DNA of 64,000 bases from Neoaquamicrobium microcysteis (GTDB lineage: Bacteria; Pseudomonadota; Alphaproteobacteria; Rhizobiales; Rhizobiaceae): NCBI RefSeq assembly GCF_008180155.1, contig NZ_VSZS01000063.1, positions 248,001 through 312,000 on the forward strand. The letters are read 5' to 3'. Below, in pieces: positions 1 through 10,231 of this stretch. Every line of letters begins with the position of its first letter. Position 1 is the first letter of the stretch. The notes under the pieces were generated by a model that searched no databases, had not been told where the DNA came from, and worked only from the letters and a program-made list of their open reading frames with translations. Position numbers and translations under genes: made by a program.

Positions 1-25
1 GGCTTTTGCGTTTGAGGGAACCAGC

Positions 26-1726
26 GTGACCACCCTAGACGGACCAACACGGCCTCAGCTTGCCCCTGCCCCGCGCGTCAGGCGGGAGCGGCACGGCGTC
101 GTGTTCTTCATCGCGCTGGCGGTGTGTGCGATGGTCCTGCTGCCGGTCGTCACGCTGGCCGGAATTGCGCTGTCGGGCACCGGGGAGGCATGGCCGCATC
201 TGGCCTCCACGGTGCTGCCGCGCGCGACGCTGACGACGCTTCATCTGCTGGCGCTGGTGGCGGTGCTGACGGCCGTAACCGGCGTCGCCTGCGCCTGGCT
301 GGTGGTGGCCTACGAGTTTCCGCTGCGCAAGACGCTGGCGTGGGCGCTGGTGCTGCCGCTGGCCGTACCGCCCTATCTGGCCGCCTACGCGTTTGCCGAG
401 TTCTTCCTGTTCACCGGCCCGGTGCAGACGCTGTGGCGTTCGCTCTTCGGGTTCCAGAGCGCGCGGGACTACTGGTTTCCCGATTTGCGATCGACGGGCG
501 GGGCCGCGCTGGTGATGTCGTGCGTGCTCTATCCCTACGTCTATCTCACCGCACGCGTCGTCTTCATCATGCAGGGGCGCAACATCGCCGATGTCGCGCG
601 GACGCTGGGCGCAAAGCCGTCGACGGTGTTTCGCCGCATTCTCCTGCCGGTGTCGCGTCCGGCCATCGTGGCGGGCGTGGCGCTGGTTCTGATGGAGACG
701 CTGAACGATTTTGGCGCGTCGGAATATCTGGGCGTGCGGACGCTGACGCTCTCGGTCTTCACCACATGGCTCAACCGCGGCAGCCTTGAAGGTGCGGCCC
801 AGATCGCCATGCTGATGCTGGTTCTGGTGTTCGCGCTGCTGATGGCCGAGCAATGGGCGCGGCGGCGGCAGCGGTTTCACTCGGCGCGCGCGACCCATAT
901 GAAGGCGCGGCCGCCGCGCGTGCAGCTCAAAGGGTGGAAGGGGCCGGCGGCCACGCTTGCCGTCGCCACGCCGATGCTGCTGGGCTTCGGCATCCCGATC
1001 TACGTGTTCGGTACCTACGCTCTGCGCCGCACGCACCAGTTCTTCGATCCGGCGCTGGCGCGCGCATTCGTCAACAGCCTGACGACGGCGCTGGCCGCCG
1101 CGGTGCTGGCGGTCGTGATCGCGCTCCTGCTGATAAACGCAGCGCGCGTGGCGCGCTCGCGCACGGTGACGCTCGCCACGCGCTTCGCCATGATCGGTTA
1201 CGCGCTGCCGGGCACCATCATGGCGCTGGGGCTGCTGTTCTCGCTGGCGCGGTTCGACAACTGGCTGGACGCGCAGATGCGTGAATGGTTCGACGTTTCG
1301 ACCGGGCTGCTGCTGACGGGCTCGGCCACGGCCATCGTGCTGGCATGCTCGATCCGCTTTCTGGCGCTGGCCGAAGGAGCGATCCGCTCCGGACTGGAAA
1401 AGCTGCCGCCCAACATCGACGAGGCTGCGCGCAGCCTCGGGCGCTCGTCGCTCCAGAGCGCTGCGAGCGTGACCATCCCGCTGCTGTGGCCGGCGATCTT
1501 CACCGCCGGCGTGCTGGTGTTCGTCGATACGATCAAGGAGTTGTCGGCGACGATCCTGCTGCGGCCGTTCGGCTTCAACACGCTCGCCACCTTCATCTAC
1601 GAAAACGCCTCGCGCGGCATGGCGCAGGATGGCGCGGTAGCGGCGCTGCTGGTGATCGTGACCGCGCTGGTGCCGGTGGTTCTGCTGTCGGGCGCGCTGA
1701 TGCGTGACCGCGACGCGATGATGTAA
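26..1726 (+). CDS. ABC transporter permease, iron(III)-type (FbpB/SfuB-like), double-length
   Basis: This is a 566-aa integral membrane protein made of two fused permease halves, as in the FbpB/SfuB/AfuB group that imports ferric iron through the inner membrane. Each half has several hydrophobic segments and an EAA-type loop that docks to the ATPase. The first loop is near residues 190-210 (DVARTLGAKPSTVFRRILLP) and the second near 465-488 (DEAARSLGRSSLQSAASVTI). The start is GTG at 26, preceded by GAGGGAACC as a ribosome site. A TGA at 13-15 may end the preceding gene, probably a binding protein outside the window. The ATPase is not seen here. Iron as substrate is inferred from family resemblance. 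Thiamine- or phosphonate-type relatives share this two-domain plan. Confidence 0.85.
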   Translation: MTTLDGPTRPQLAPAPRVRRERHGVVFFIALAVCAMVLLPVVTLAGIALSGTGEAWPHLASTVLPRATLTTLHLLALVAVLTAVTGVACAWLVVAYEFPLRKTLAWALVLPLAVPPYLAAYAFAEFFLFTGPVQTLWRSLFGFQSARDYWFPDLRSTGGAALVMSCVLYPYVYLTARVVFIMQGRNIADVARTLGAKPSTVFRRILLPVSRPAIVAGVALVLMETLNDFGASEYLGVRTLTLSVFTTWLNRGSLEGAAQIAMLMLVLVFALLMAEQWARRRQRFHSARATHMKARPPRVQLKGWKGPAATLAVATPMLLGFGIPIYVFGTYALRRTHQFFDPALARAFVNSLTTALAAAVLAVVIALLLINAARVARSRTVTLATRFAMIGYALPGTIMALGLLFSLARFDNWLDAQMREWFDVSTGLLLTGSATAIVLACSIRFLALAEGAIRSGLEKLPPNIDEAARSLGRSSLQSAASVTIPLLWPAIFTAGVLVFVDTIKELSATILLRPFGFNTLATFIYENASRGMAQDGAVAALLVIVTALVPVVLLSGALMRDRDAMM

Positions 1727-1733
1727 AAGAAAA

Positions 1734-1751
1734 GCGCCCCGAAGGGGGCGC
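1734..1751 (-). terminator. Rho-independent terminator, best oriented for the minus strand
   Basis: GCGCCCC (1734-1740), loop GAA, GGGGCGC (1745-1751) forms a 7-bp GC-rich hairpin. Read on the minus strand it is followed by TTTTCTTTT (1733-1725), so it would end transcription coming from the acetoacetyl-CoA synthetase gene. On the plus strand there is no T-run after it, but the hairpin may still help separate the two convergent genes. Confidence 0.6.
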
Positions 1752-1961
1752 CGAAAAATCGAAATTGGCTGTTACACAAGGGGCTTGAGCGTACCTGCCT
1801 CCGGGGGGCGCGGAGGGGGATTTCTCCCTCAAGTTACGCACGACTATCGAGGCCGGACCTTAACAAAACCTTACCGGCCCGGCCCAAAGTTTACGAATGT
1901 GTATCATCCCTGAAATCGAGGTAAATTTCTCCGACACCATTCGGTAACCATAATGGCCGGG

Positions 1962-3920
1962 TCACGCCCGCAGTTCCGGCAGGTCGCGGTAGAGCTCCAG
2001 CGCCTCGGGATTGGCCAGCGCTTCCTGGTTCTTGACCGTGCGGCCATGAACGATGTCGCGCACCGCGAGTTCGGTGATCTTGCCGGACTTGGTGCGAGGA
2101 ATGTCGGCCACGGCGACGATGCGTGCAGGCACATGACGCGGGCTGGCGCCGGTGCGGATGCGGGCCTTGATCTTCTTTTCCAGCGCTTCATCGAGCACGA
2201 CGCCCGGCGCAAGCCGCACGAACAGCACCACGCGTACGTCGTCGTCCCATGTCTGGCCGATACAGATCGCCTCGAGGATTTCCTCCATCTGCTCGACCTG
2301 ATTGTAAATCTCGGCAGTGCCGATGCGCACGCCGCCGGGGTTGAGCGTCGCATCCGAGCGGCCGTGGATTATCATGCCGCCATGCGTCGTCCATTCGGCG
2401 AAGTCGCCGTGGCACCAGATGTTGTCGAAGCGCTCGAAATAGGCGGCGCGGTATTTCGACCCGTCCGGGTCGTTCCAGAACATGACCGGCATGGAGGGGA
2501 AGGCGCGGGTGCAGACCAATTCCCCCTTCTCGCCCCTGACAGGCTTGCCATCGTCGTCCCAGACATCGGTGGCCATGCCCAGGCCCGGCCCCTGAATTTC
2601 GCCGACCCATACCGGCTTGGTGGGCACGCCCAGCACGAAGCAGGCGGCGATGTCCGTGCCACCCGATATCGAGGCCAGATGCACCTCCTTCTTGATGCCG
2701 TCATAGACGAAACGAAAGCACTCGGGCGCCAGCGGCGAACCGGTGGACGAGATGACGCGCACGGTCGACAGATCGTACGTCTCGATCGGGCGCAGACCGG
2801 CCTTACGCACGGAATCGATGAATTTCGCAGAAGTGCCGAAGTAGGTCATCTGCTCGGCCTGCGCGAAATCGAAGATGACGTTGCCGTCGGGATGGAAGGG
2901 CGAGCCGTCATAGAGCAGCAGCGTCGCGCCGGAAGCGAGCCCGGTGACGAGCCAGTTCCACATCATCCAGCCGCAGGTTGTGAAGTAGAAGAAGCGGTCG
3001 CCCTCGCGGATGCCCGCATTGAGCCTATGCTCCTTCACATGCTGGAGCAGCATGCCGCCGGCGGAATGGACGATGCATTTGGGAATGCCGGTCGTGCCCG
3101 AGGAGAACAGGATGTAAAGCGGATGGTCGAAGGGCAGGCGCTCGAAGGTGAGCTCTGCAGGCTCGTACGAGGCGATGGCCTGGCCGAGTTCCTGCGCCTT
3201 GTTGATACCGGCAGCCACGTCCGTTGCACTCCCGAGATAGTCGACGATGAAGGCGGCCCGCACCGAGGGCATCCTGGCCAGCACGGCAGCAACCTTGGCA
3301 CCAACCTCGATGCGCTTGCCCGCATACCAGTAGCCGTCGGGCGCGATGAACAGCACCGGTTCGATCTGGCCGAAACGGTCGAGCACGCCCTGCTCGCCGA
3401 AATCGGGGGAACAGGAAGACCAGATCGCGCCCAGCGAGGTCGCGGCGAGCATGCAGGCAATCGTTTCGGGCATATTCGGCATCATCGCAGCAACGCGGTC
3501 GCCGGCCTTGACGCCTTGGGCGCGGAAAAGCTGTTGCAGGCGCGAAACCAGCGCTCGCAGCTCATCCCATGAGAGGCGCCTTTCCACTTTGTCCTCGCAA
3601 CGGAAGACGAGAGCATCGGACGGGCCGGTCTTCTTCAGCAGATTTTCGGCGAAGTTGAGCCTGGCATCGGGAAAGAACTTCGCGCCCGGCATCCTGTCGC
3701 CGTCGATCAGCACGCGCTCGCCCTTGTCGCCGACGACGCCGCAGAAGTCCCATATCAGAGGCCAGAAGCTCTCGCGGTCCTCGACCGACCACGCGTGGAG
3801 CGCGTCGTAATCCGCGATCGAACGGCCGCTCTCCTCCGAAGCAAGGCGCATGAACGCGCTGATCGGGGAAGCCGCGATCTCCTGCGGAGACGGGCTCCAA
3901 AGCGGGACGTTCTGGTTCAT
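1962..3920 (-). CDS. Acetoacetyl-CoA synthetase (acetoacetate-CoA ligase)
   Basis: The 652-aa enzyme activates acetoacetate to acetoacetyl-CoA with ATP in the cytosol. In rhizobia it lets the cell use acetoacetate and 3-hydroxybutyrate from PHB turnover. Adenylate-forming-enzyme motifs are visible: the phosphate loop [10 protein letters not shown] near residue 270, HGRSDATLN near 518, and the catalytic-lysine motif SGKITELAV near 611. Length matches the AacS family (about 650 aa). The frame is open to 3959, but ATG at 3920 has GGAGG about six bases upstream and the usual N-terminus ([10 protein letters not shown]), so it is chosen. It is convergent with the upstream permease and divergent from the AsmA-like gene. 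Confidence 0.93.
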   Translation of the reverse strand: MNQNVPLWSPSPQEIAASPISAFMRLASEESGRSIADYDALHAWSVEDRESFWPLIWDFCGVVGDKGERVLIDGDRMPGAKFFPDARLNFAENLLKKTGPSDALVFRCEDKVERRLSWDELRALVSRLQQLFRAQGVKAGDRVAAMMPNMPETIACMLAATSLGAIWSSCSPDFGEQGVLDRFGQIEPVLFIAPDGYWYAGKRIEVGAKVAAVLARMPSVRAAFIVDYLGSATDVAAGINKAQELGQAIASYEPAELTFERLPFDHPLYILFSSGTTGIPKCIVHSAGGMLLQHVKEHRLNAGIREGDRFFYFTTCGWMMWNWLVTGLASGATLLLYDGSPFHPDGNVIFDFAQAEQMTYFGTSAKFIDSVRKAGLRPIETYDLSTVRVISSTGSPLAPECFRFVYDGIKKEVHLASISGGTDIAACFVLGVPTKPVWVGEIQGPGLGMATDVWDDDGKPVRGEKGELVCTRAFPSMPVMFWNDPDGSKYRAAYFERFDNIWCHGDFAEWTTHGGMIIHGRSDATLNPGGVRIGTAEIYNQVEQMEEILEAICIGQTWDDDVRVVLFVRLAPGVVLDEALEKKIKARIRTGASPRHVPARIVAVADIPRTKSGKITELAVRDIVHGRTVKNQEALANPEALELYRDLPELRA

Positions 3921-4146
3921 TCGGTTCCTCCCTGAATGTGCCGGCGCAATGCGTGCCACCCGGTCAGCGCTTCTTGCGCATGACGGTTAAGCATATCGGC
4001 GCGAGGCCGCGCAAGCTGGCAAAAATACCCGACTTGTGCTGGTGGAAAACGCCACAGGCAGGCCATAAAAGCTTGAAAAGCAGGTATCGGGAGTATTGGG
4101 TAGCGTCGGGCGGTCGCAGGAGATCGCCCCGCAGCGGCGAGGCTAA

Positions 4147-5979
4147 ATGCGGTTTTCTATCGTAAGGAGGGGCGTTGTCGCGCTTGCAGCGCTGCTGCTG
4201 CTCGCCCTCATATTCGTCGCGATGCTCCCGTGGGTTGCATCCACGCAGATCGTGCGCGACCGCATCGCGCACGAATTGAGCCTGTGGAGCGGCTATCGGG
4301 TGACGCTGGGCGAAGCGCCGGTGCTGGACGTTTGGCCCACCTTCAAGGCGACGCTGAACGACGTGGCCTTCAACGAATGGGCGCGCAACGACAATCCGCC
4401 GGTGCTCGAAGCCGACCGCCTGGAAGTGTCGCTATCGGCACTGGCCGCGCTGCGCGGCAATGTGGTGATTTCGGCGGTGACCATGTACCGGCCGCTGCTG
4501 CGCCTGACGATCGAGGGCGCGGTGGTGGATCTGCCGGCCTCGCCCGGCGGCGGCCGGATGATGCGGGCGGTGGATACCGCACGCGCGATCGTCGCCAGCA
4601 ATCCCAACAATCCGGACCAGAGCGCCCTGCCCGGCGACAATTTCGGCACGGTCGAGTTCGTGGACGGGCGCATCGTCGTGGTGGGCGGCGACGCGGGCGA
4701 CGGCATAACCAGCCTGAGCGGACGTATCGCCTGGCCCTCGCTGGACCGCGCGGCGCGGGTGACGGCCACAGGCATCTGGCGCGGCGAAAACATCACGGTG
4801 GAGGCGCGGCTGCGACCGCTGCTTCTGCTGGCAGGCGCGAACACGCAGGTTTTCGCAAGCCTCAAATCATCGCTGCTGGAAACCAGCTTCGACGGTATCG
4901 CCAACCTGGCCGGCGACGCCTATTTCGAGGGACAGGCCAGTCTTGCGTCGCCCTCGCTTCGTCGTATGCTGGAGTGGTCGAAGACGGACATAGCGCCGGG
5001 TGCCGCCATCGGCGCGGTGTCGATCGCAAGCCGGGTTCAGGGCACCGCCAAGCGGCTGCGGCTCGATTCGGTGGCGCTGACGCTGGGCGGCAATCCGAGC
5101 CGGGGCGTGCTGGAAGTTTCGTTCGCGGACCCTGTGCCCGCCATCTCCGGAACGCTCGCGTTCGAGCGGCTCGACCTGCGCTCCTTCCTGGCCGCCTTCA
5201 CGCCGCTGGCCTCCAGCAGCGGCAACATCTACGACCAGATCGATACGGGCTTTTCGGAGCAGCTCTCGCTGGACCTGCGGCTGTCTGCGACAACGGCAAC
5301 GCTCGGTTCCATCGCCTTGACCAATCTGGCCGCCTCGACGCAGGTGAAAGGCAACCTCGCCGCCTTCGACATCTCGGATGCCGAGGCGTTCGGCGGCAGC
5401 GTGCAGGCGGGCGTGAAGGTCGATATGGGGACCGAAAGCAAGACCGTCGAAATGCGCCTGATGGCCAACGAGGTTGACGCGCAGGCTCTCGCAAAGGCCG
5501 CGGGCGCTGAGCGCTTGCTGCCGCAGGGCCGCGCAAACATATCCCTCATGCTGAAGGGTGCGGGGCGGGACTGGAACACCGTGATGGGCAACACCGAAGG
5601 CACGGTGAGCGCGACGCTGGGGCAAGGCTCGCTTCAGGGCATCGATCTTGCAAAGTTCACCGAACGGGTTTCGGCGGGCGGCTTCTTCCCGCTGACCGAC
5701 GTGAACGGCGGGGCGATAGCGCTCCGGGCGGCGGACCTGAAGGCAAATGTCAGGGGCGGTGTTGCGAGGATCGAAAAGGGCGATCTCATTCTCGACCGGC
5801 AGGTCATATCGATGGTCGGCATCGTGCCCTATTTCGGGCGCGCGCTGGCGCTTTCGGGCTATCTCGCGCCGAGGGGCGAGGACGGCACCCACGGCGATCC
5901 GGACATGTCGTTCTTCATCGGCGGGGCATGGGACGCACCCTTCGTCACGCAGGCGACGCGCGGCCAGGATCACGAATAG
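4147..5979 (+). CDS. AsmA family protein
   Basis: This 610-aa protein has one N-terminal membrane segment (about residues 9-30, very Leu/Ala rich) followed by a long periplasmic domain. The C-terminal part (about 430-570, with GRANISLMLKGAG and GQGSLQGIDLAKF) is the AsmA-like region. AsmA-type proteins are bridge-like proteins linked to phospholipid transport and outer membrane biogenesis. It stands alone, with 226 bases upstream that contain no recognisable gene. The start codon has no strong ribosome site directly upstream, so the exact start is less certain than the identity. The substrate cannot be told from sequence. Confidence 0.85.
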   Translation: MRFSIVRRGVVALAALLLLALIFVAMLPWVASTQIVRDRIAHELSLWSGYRVTLGEAPVLDVWPTFKATLNDVAFNEWARNDNPPVLEADRLEVSLSALAALRGNVVISAVTMYRPLLRLTIEGAVVDLPASPGGGRMMRAVDTARAIVASNPNNPDQSALPGDNFGTVEFVDGRIVVVGGDAGDGITSLSGRIAWPSLDRAARVTATGIWRGENITVEARLRPLLLLAGANTQVFASLKSSLLETSFDGIANLAGDAYFEGQASLASPSLRRMLEWSKTDIAPGAAIGAVSIASRVQGTAKRLRLDSVALTLGGNPSRGVLEVSFADPVPAISGTLAFERLDLRSFLAAFTPLASSSGNIYDQIDTGFSEQLSLDLRLSATTATLGSIALTNLAASTQVKGNLAAFDISDAEAFGGSVQAGVKVDMGTESKTVEMRLMANEVDAQALAKAAGAERLLPQGRANISLMLKGAGRDWNTVMGNTEGTVSATLGQGSLQGIDLAKFTERVSAGGFFPLTDVNGGAIALRAADLKANVRGGVARIEKGDLILDRQVISMVGIVPYFGRALALSGYLAPRGEDGTHGDPDMSFFIGGAWDAPFVTQATRGQDHE

Positions 5980-6000
5980 GCACCGACGAGACGAAGGCGG

Positions 6001-6819
6001 TCAGCCGCGCTGGGCGGCCTGCTCATCGCGCTGGCGCTGCACGTCGCGACGCTTGTTCACGACGGCCGCCGTGAGCACGCCGGCCGTGACGACCACGATG
6101 AGCAGCGTACAGACGGCGTTGATTTCCGGTGTCACGCCCAGCCGAACCTGGCTGTATATGCGCATAGGGAGCGTGGTTGCACCGGGACCGGAGGTGAAGC
6201 TGGCAATGACCAGATCGTCGAGTGAGAGCGTGAACGCAAGCATCCAGCCGGAGACGATGGCCGGCAGGATGACCGGCAGCGTCACCTGAAAGAAGGTGCG
6301 CACCGGCGTCGCGCCGAGGTCCATCGCGGCTTCCTCCAGCGAGCGGTCGAAGCTCATGAGACGCGACTGCACGACGACTGCAACGAAGCACATGGTGAAG
6401 GTGATGTGGGCGAGGGTCACGGTGAGGAAGCCGCGGTCGAGCCCGATCGCCACGAAGAGCAACAGCAGCGACAGGCCGGTGATAACCTCCGGCATGACCA
6501 GCGGGGCGAACACCATGCCCGAGAACAGGAAGCGACCGCGGAAGCGCGTGTATCGAGTGAGCGCGAGGGCGGCGAGCGTGCCGAGAACCGTGGCCACCGT
6601 GGCGGAGACGAACGCGATGCGCGCCGTGACCCACGCAGCATCCAGAAGCTGCTGGTTGGAAAGCAGCGATACGTACCAGCGGGTCGAGAACCCGCCCCAG
6701 ACGGTGACGAGCCGGGAATCGTTGAACGAGTAGATGATGAGCAGGATGATGGGCAGGTAAAGGAACGAGAAGCCCAGAACCAGCGCGGAGATGTTGAAGC
6801 GGCTAAGCTGTCCCTGCAT
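6001..6819 (-). CDS. potI: Spermidine/putrescine ABC transporter permease (PotI/PotC type)
   Basis: This is a 272-aa inner-membrane permease with about six hydrophobic segments and the ATPase-docking EAA loop EEAAMDLGATPVRTFFQVTL in the second half. It is the second permease of a four-gene polyamine importer on the minus strand (binding protein, ATPase, permease, permease), lying 6 bases after potH. Its position last in the set and the PotC/PotI-like N-terminus (FLYLPIILLIIYSFNDS) support the call. The adjacent gamma-glutamylputrescine synthetase suggests putrescine as the main substrate, which is inference. Confidence 0.92.
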   Translation of the reverse strand: MQGQLSRFNISALVLGFSFLYLPIILLIIYSFNDSRLVTVWGGFSTRWYVSLLSNQQLLDAAWVTARIAFVSATVATVLGTLAALALTRYTRFRGRFLFSGMVFAPLVMPEVITGLSLLLLFVAIGLDRGFLTVTLAHITFTMCFVAVVVQSRLMSFDRSLEEAAMDLGATPVRTFFQVTLPVILPAIVSGWMLAFTLSLDDLVIASFTSGPGATTLPMRIYSQVRLGVTPEINAVCTLLIVVVTAGVLTAAVVNKRRDVQRQRDEQAAQRG

Positions 6820-6825
6820 GGCGGC

Positions 6826-7803
6826 CTACCTGCCCTGCTCCTGGGCGCGCGCCTGCGCCCGCTGGAAGAACATCATCGGCACCACGAGGATGAGAAGAAG
6901 CACGATGGCGACGGCGGACGCCACCGGCCAGTCGCGGTTGGAGAAGAACTCGTTCCATAGCGTCTTGCCGATCATCAGCGTCTGCGACCCCCCCAGCAGA
7001 TCGGGAATGACGAACTCGCCGATGGCGGGGATGAAGACGAGCAGGCTTCCAGCCACCACGCCCGGCAGCGACAGCGGGAACGTGATCTTCCAGAACGCGC
7101 TGATAGGCGTGCAGCCCAAATCCTGCGCTGCCTCGATGAGCGAGAAATCCATCTTCTCCAGCGTGGCGTAGAGCGGCAGAACCATGAACGGAAGGTAGGA
7201 ATAGACGATGCCGATATAGATCGCCGTATTGGTGTTCATGATCTGCAAGGGGGTGTCGATGGCGCCGATCCAAAACAGGAACTGGTTGAGCAGGCCCTCC
7301 GGCTTGAGGATGCCTATCCACGCGTAGACGCGGATGAGGAACGACGTCCAGAATGGCAGGATCACCATCATCAGGAGCAGCGGACGGAGCGAGCCCGGCG
7401 CGCGCGCCATCGCATAGGCGAGCGGATAGCCGATCAGCAGAGCCAGAAAGGTGGAGACGCCCGCGATGACGACGCTCGACACGTAAGCATTGAAGTAGAG
7501 CGCGTCGTCGAGCAGCCACGTGTAGTTCTCGAAGGACAACTCGCGAAGGTTCGCGAGGAAGCCCGATATGCCATCGTCCCAATTGAAGACCGGAGTGTAA
7601 GGCGGCATCGCTATCGTGGTCTGCGACAGCGAAATCTTGAACACGATGCCGAAGGGGACGAGGAAAAAGATCAGCAGCCAGAGATACGGCACGAGAATGA
7701 CGGCCCGACCGGTAATGGCAGCGATAGCGCGAGACGCAAGACCCTGCTCCCCGACCTGACCGGCCGTGGTGCCCGACAGCGTTTCCTGAACCGCCTGAGC
7801 CAT
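6826..7803 (-). CDS. potH: Spermidine/putrescine ABC transporter permease (PotH/PotB type)
   Basis: This 325-aa permease has a cytoplasmic N-terminal stretch of about 35 residues and then about six membrane segments. Its EAA loop is IEAAQDLGCTPISAFWKITF. It begins 9 bases after the ATPase gene ends and is followed at 6 bases by the second permease, which is typical of a tight pot operon. The conserved polyamine-permease pattern YLWLLIFFLVPFGIVFKISL is visible near residues 40-59. It pairs with PotI to form the membrane channel. Confidence 0.92.
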   Translation of the reverse strand: MAQAVQETLSGTTAGQVGEQGLASRAIAAITGRAVILVPYLWLLIFFLVPFGIVFKISLSQTTIAMPPYTPVFNWDDGISGFLANLRELSFENYTWLLDDALYFNAYVSSVVIAGVSTFLALLIGYPLAYAMARAPGSLRPLLLMMVILPFWTSFLIRVYAWIGILKPEGLLNQFLFWIGAIDTPLQIMNTNTAIYIGIVYSYLPFMVLPLYATLEKMDFSLIEAAQDLGCTPISAFWKITFPLSLPGVVAGSLLVFIPAIGEFVIPDLLGGSQTLMIGKTLWNEFFSNRDWPVASAVAIVLLLILVVPMMFFQRAQARAQEQGR

Positions 7804-7812
7804 CGCCCGCCC

Positions 7813-8955
7813 CTACCTTGTCAGCACGACGCCGGCATCGGGCGCAAAAGAAATCCAGGCCTTGTCGTTCCAGCTAAGCTGGTCTTCCGTGATGCGCGCG
7901 CTGTTGAGCGCGCTGGCCTTGACGACCTGACCATCGGAAAGCTTGACGTGATAGACGGTCATGTCGCCGAGATAGGCCAGATCCCAGATCTCGCCTTCCA
8001 TGACATTGGGGACGCCTGCGGCCGGGGGGCGCGACGAGACCTTGATCTTTTCTGGCCGGATGGCGAATGCGACCTCGCTGCCGGCGGCCGCATCGCCCGC
8101 GTTTTCAACCACGATGCGCGCGCCGCTTGCGCCGGTGATCGTCGCGGTCTTCTCGCTGCGCTCGGCGACGGTTCCTTCCAGCATGTTCACGTTGCCGACG
8201 AAGTCCGCGACGAAGCGCGAGGTGGGCGCTTCGTAGACTTCCGCCGGGGTCGCGACCTGCATCACCTGACCCTTGTCCATGATGGCGATGCGGTCGGCCA
8301 TGGTCATCGCTTCCTCCTGATCGTGGGTGACGACGACGAAGGTGAGGCCGAGTTCCTGCTGCAAGTCCATCAGCTCGAACTGGGTGGCTTCCCGCAGCTT
8401 CTTGTCGAGCGCGCCGAGCGGCTCGTCGAGTAGCAGCACCTTGGGCCGCTTCGCTACCGAGCGGGCAAGCGCGACGCGCTGGCGCTGGCCGCCGGAAAGC
8501 TGGTGCGGCTTGCGCCTTGCGAACTGCTCCAGCCGGACGAGCTTGAGCATCTCGGCAACCCGCGCCTCGATATCCGCTTTCGGCATGCCGTCCTGCTTGA
8601 GGCCAAAAGCGATATTGGCCTCGACCGTCATGTGCGGGAACAGCGCATAGGACTGGAACATCATGTTGACGGGCCGCCGATAGGGCGGGATGCCGCGCAA
8701 GTCCTGTCCCTCAAGGAGAATGCGGCCGGAGGTCGGCTCCTCGAAGCCGGCGAGCATGCGCAAAAGGGTGGATTTGCCGCAGCCCGACGCGCCCAGAAGG
8801 GCGAAGAACTCGCGCTCATATATATCGAGCGAAAGATCGTTTACGGCGGTGAAGTCGCCGAACCGCTTGGTGACATTCTCGAAAACAATGTAGGGCCGGG
8901 CCTCGGGATCGTTCCACGGCGCGAAGCTCCTGCGGATACTGCCAAGCGATTTCAT
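7813..8955 (-). CDS. potG: Polyamine ABC transporter ATP-binding protein (PotG/PotA type)
   Basis: This is a 380-aa ATPase. Walker A is GASGCGKST at residues 55-63, the Q-loop is near FQSYALFPH (100-108), the ABC signature LSGGQ is at 153-157, and Walker B LLLDEP is at 174-179. The extra C-terminal region of about 130 residues is a TOBE-type regulatory domain usual for polyamine and CUT1/FbpC ATPases. It is preceded by GGGGACGAAAG before the ATG. A stem-loop at 8993-9017 separates it from the binding-protein gene, which probably lowers its expression relative to potF. Confidence 0.93.
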   Translation of the reverse strand: MKSLGSIRRSFAPWNDPEARPYIVFENVTKRFGDFTAVNDLSLDIYEREFFALLGASGCGKSTLLRMLAGFEEPTSGRILLEGQDLRGIPPYRRPVNMMFQSYALFPHMTVEANIAFGLKQDGMPKADIEARVAEMLKLVRLEQFARRKPHQLSGGQRQRVALARSVAKRPKVLLLDEPLGALDKKLREATQFELMDLQQELGLTFVVVTHDQEEAMTMADRIAIMDKGQVMQVATPAEVYEAPTSRFVADFVGNVNMLEGTVAERSEKTATITGASGARIVVENAGDAAAGSEVAFAIRPEKIKVSSRPPAAGVPNVMEGEIWDLAYLGDMTVYHVKLSDGQVVKASALNSARITEDQLSWNDKAWISFAPDAGVVLTR

Positions 8956-8992
8956 CTTTCGTCCCCGGTGGCGTTCCTTCGCCCAGATGAAA

Positions 8993-9017
8993 GACGCCGG
9001 CGCGATGCGCCGGCGTC
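8993..9017 (-). terminator. Intercistronic stem-loop between potF and potG
   Basis: GACGCCGGCGC (8993-9003), loop GAT, GCGCCGGCGTC (9007-9017) is a perfect 11-bp inverted repeat located just after the potF stop and before potG on the minus strand. Only a short TTTC follows, so it is more likely a partial terminator or an mRNA-end stabiliser that raises the binding protein over the transporter than a full terminator. Confidence 0.6.
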
Positions 9018-9024
9018 GAAAGCT

Positions 9025-10122
9025 TTACTGACCGGTCACGACCCGGGTCCATGTACGCGTAACAACGCGCTGGGTTCTCGAATCGTAGGGAATATGGGTG
9101 AACAGCGTGGCGAGCGCCGCCTCGTCCGGATAGATCGCCGGATCCTCGATCACTTCCTGGTCGATGAACTCCTGCGAGGCGAGGTTGCCGTTGGCGAAAT
9201 AGACGTAGTTCGTCGCCTTGGCGATGACCTCGGGCTCCATGATGAAGTTGAGGAATTCGTGCGCTTCATCGACATTCGGCGCGTCGGCGGGGATTGCCAT
9301 CTGGTCGAACCACATCTGCGTGCCTTCCTTCGGCGCGATGTAGGCGACGGTGACGCCCTGGTCGGCCTCGGCCGCACGGTCGCGGGACTGAAGCACGTCG
9401 CCCGACCAGCCCACCGCCATGCAGATGTCGCCGTTGGCCAGCGCGTTGATGTATTCTGACGAGTGGAACTTGCGCACGTGAGGACGCATTGCGAGCAGAA
9501 CCTCTTCAGCCTTGGCGAAGTCGTCGGGCTCGTGGCTGTTGGGGTCGAGGCCGAGATAGTTCAGCACGATGGGAATGATGTCGCTCGGCGAATCCAGCAC
9601 GTGGATGCCGCAGCTTGCGAACTTGGCCGCATTTTCCGGCTTGAACAGGACGTCCCAGCTGTCGATTTCCTCCGTGCCAAGGATTTCGGCCACCTTCTGC
9701 ACGTTATAGCCGATGCCGACGGTGCCCCACATGTAGTTGATCGAATACTCGCCGCCCGGATCGTACTTGTCGGTGCGCTCGGTCACCACGTCCCACATAT
9801 TGGCGAGGTTGGGCAGCTTGTCCTTCTGCAGCTTCTGGAACACGCCGGCCTGGATCTGGCGCGACAGGAACGAGCCCGTGGGCACCACGACGTCGTAGCC
9901 CGAACCGCCGGCAAGAAGCCTCGTCTCGAGGATCTCGTTGGAGTCGAACACGTCATAGACCACGCGGATGCCGGTCTTCTCGGTGAATTCGGCGATCAGC
10001 GAATCGTCGATGTAATCGGACCAGTTCAGCACGTTGACCACACGGTCCTGTGCCTGCGCGGCGAAGGTGAAAGCCGCCACAGCGAGCGACGCGGTCGATA
10101 ACAGAATTGCCTTGCGGATCAT
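9025..10122 (-). CDS. potF: Polyamine ABC transporter periplasmic binding protein (PotF/PotD type)
   Basis: The 365-aa precursor carries an N-terminal signal peptide (about residues 1-24, ending AAQAQ) and the PotD/PotF fold. LNWSDYIDDSLIAEFTEKTG follows the signal, and YDVVVPTGSFLSRQI lies further on. It captures putrescine or spermidine in the periplasm and hands it to PotHI. The frame is open to 10182, but ATG at 10122 has AGAGGAGAAC just upstream and begins the signal peptide, so it is preferred. It is the first transporter gene on the minus strand and lies downstream of a puuA-type gene. Confidence 0.93.
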   Translation of the reverse strand: MIRKAILLSTASLAVAAFTFAAQAQDRVVNVLNWSDYIDDSLIAEFTEKTGIRVVYDVFDSNEILETRLLAGGSGYDVVVPTGSFLSRQIQAGVFQKLQKDKLPNLANMWDVVTERTDKYDPGGEYSINYMWGTVGIGYNVQKVAEILGTEEIDSWDVLFKPENAAKFASCGIHVLDSPSDIIPIVLNYLGLDPNSHEPDDFAKAEEVLLAMRPHVRKFHSSEYINALANGDICMAVGWSGDVLQSRDRAAEADQGVTVAYIAPKEGTQMWFDQMAIPADAPNVDEAHEFLNFIMEPEVIAKATNYVYFANGNLASQEFIDQEVIEDPAIYPDEAALATLFTHIPYDSRTQRVVTRTWTRVVTGQ

Positions 10123-10231
10123 GATGTTCTCCTCTGTCGATGCCCCTGCCCCGGCTCGTGACGGCCGGGGTCTTTTGTTCAAACCTATTGGCGTTTTTGC
10201 AGTGCGACAAGCGCGAAAACGCCGCGCCCGG

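Noticed and set aside
1953-3572. A long plus-strand open frame opposite acetoacetyl-CoA synthetase
   Set aside because: The minus-strand enzyme has all catalytic motifs. The plus frame has none and no ribosome site.
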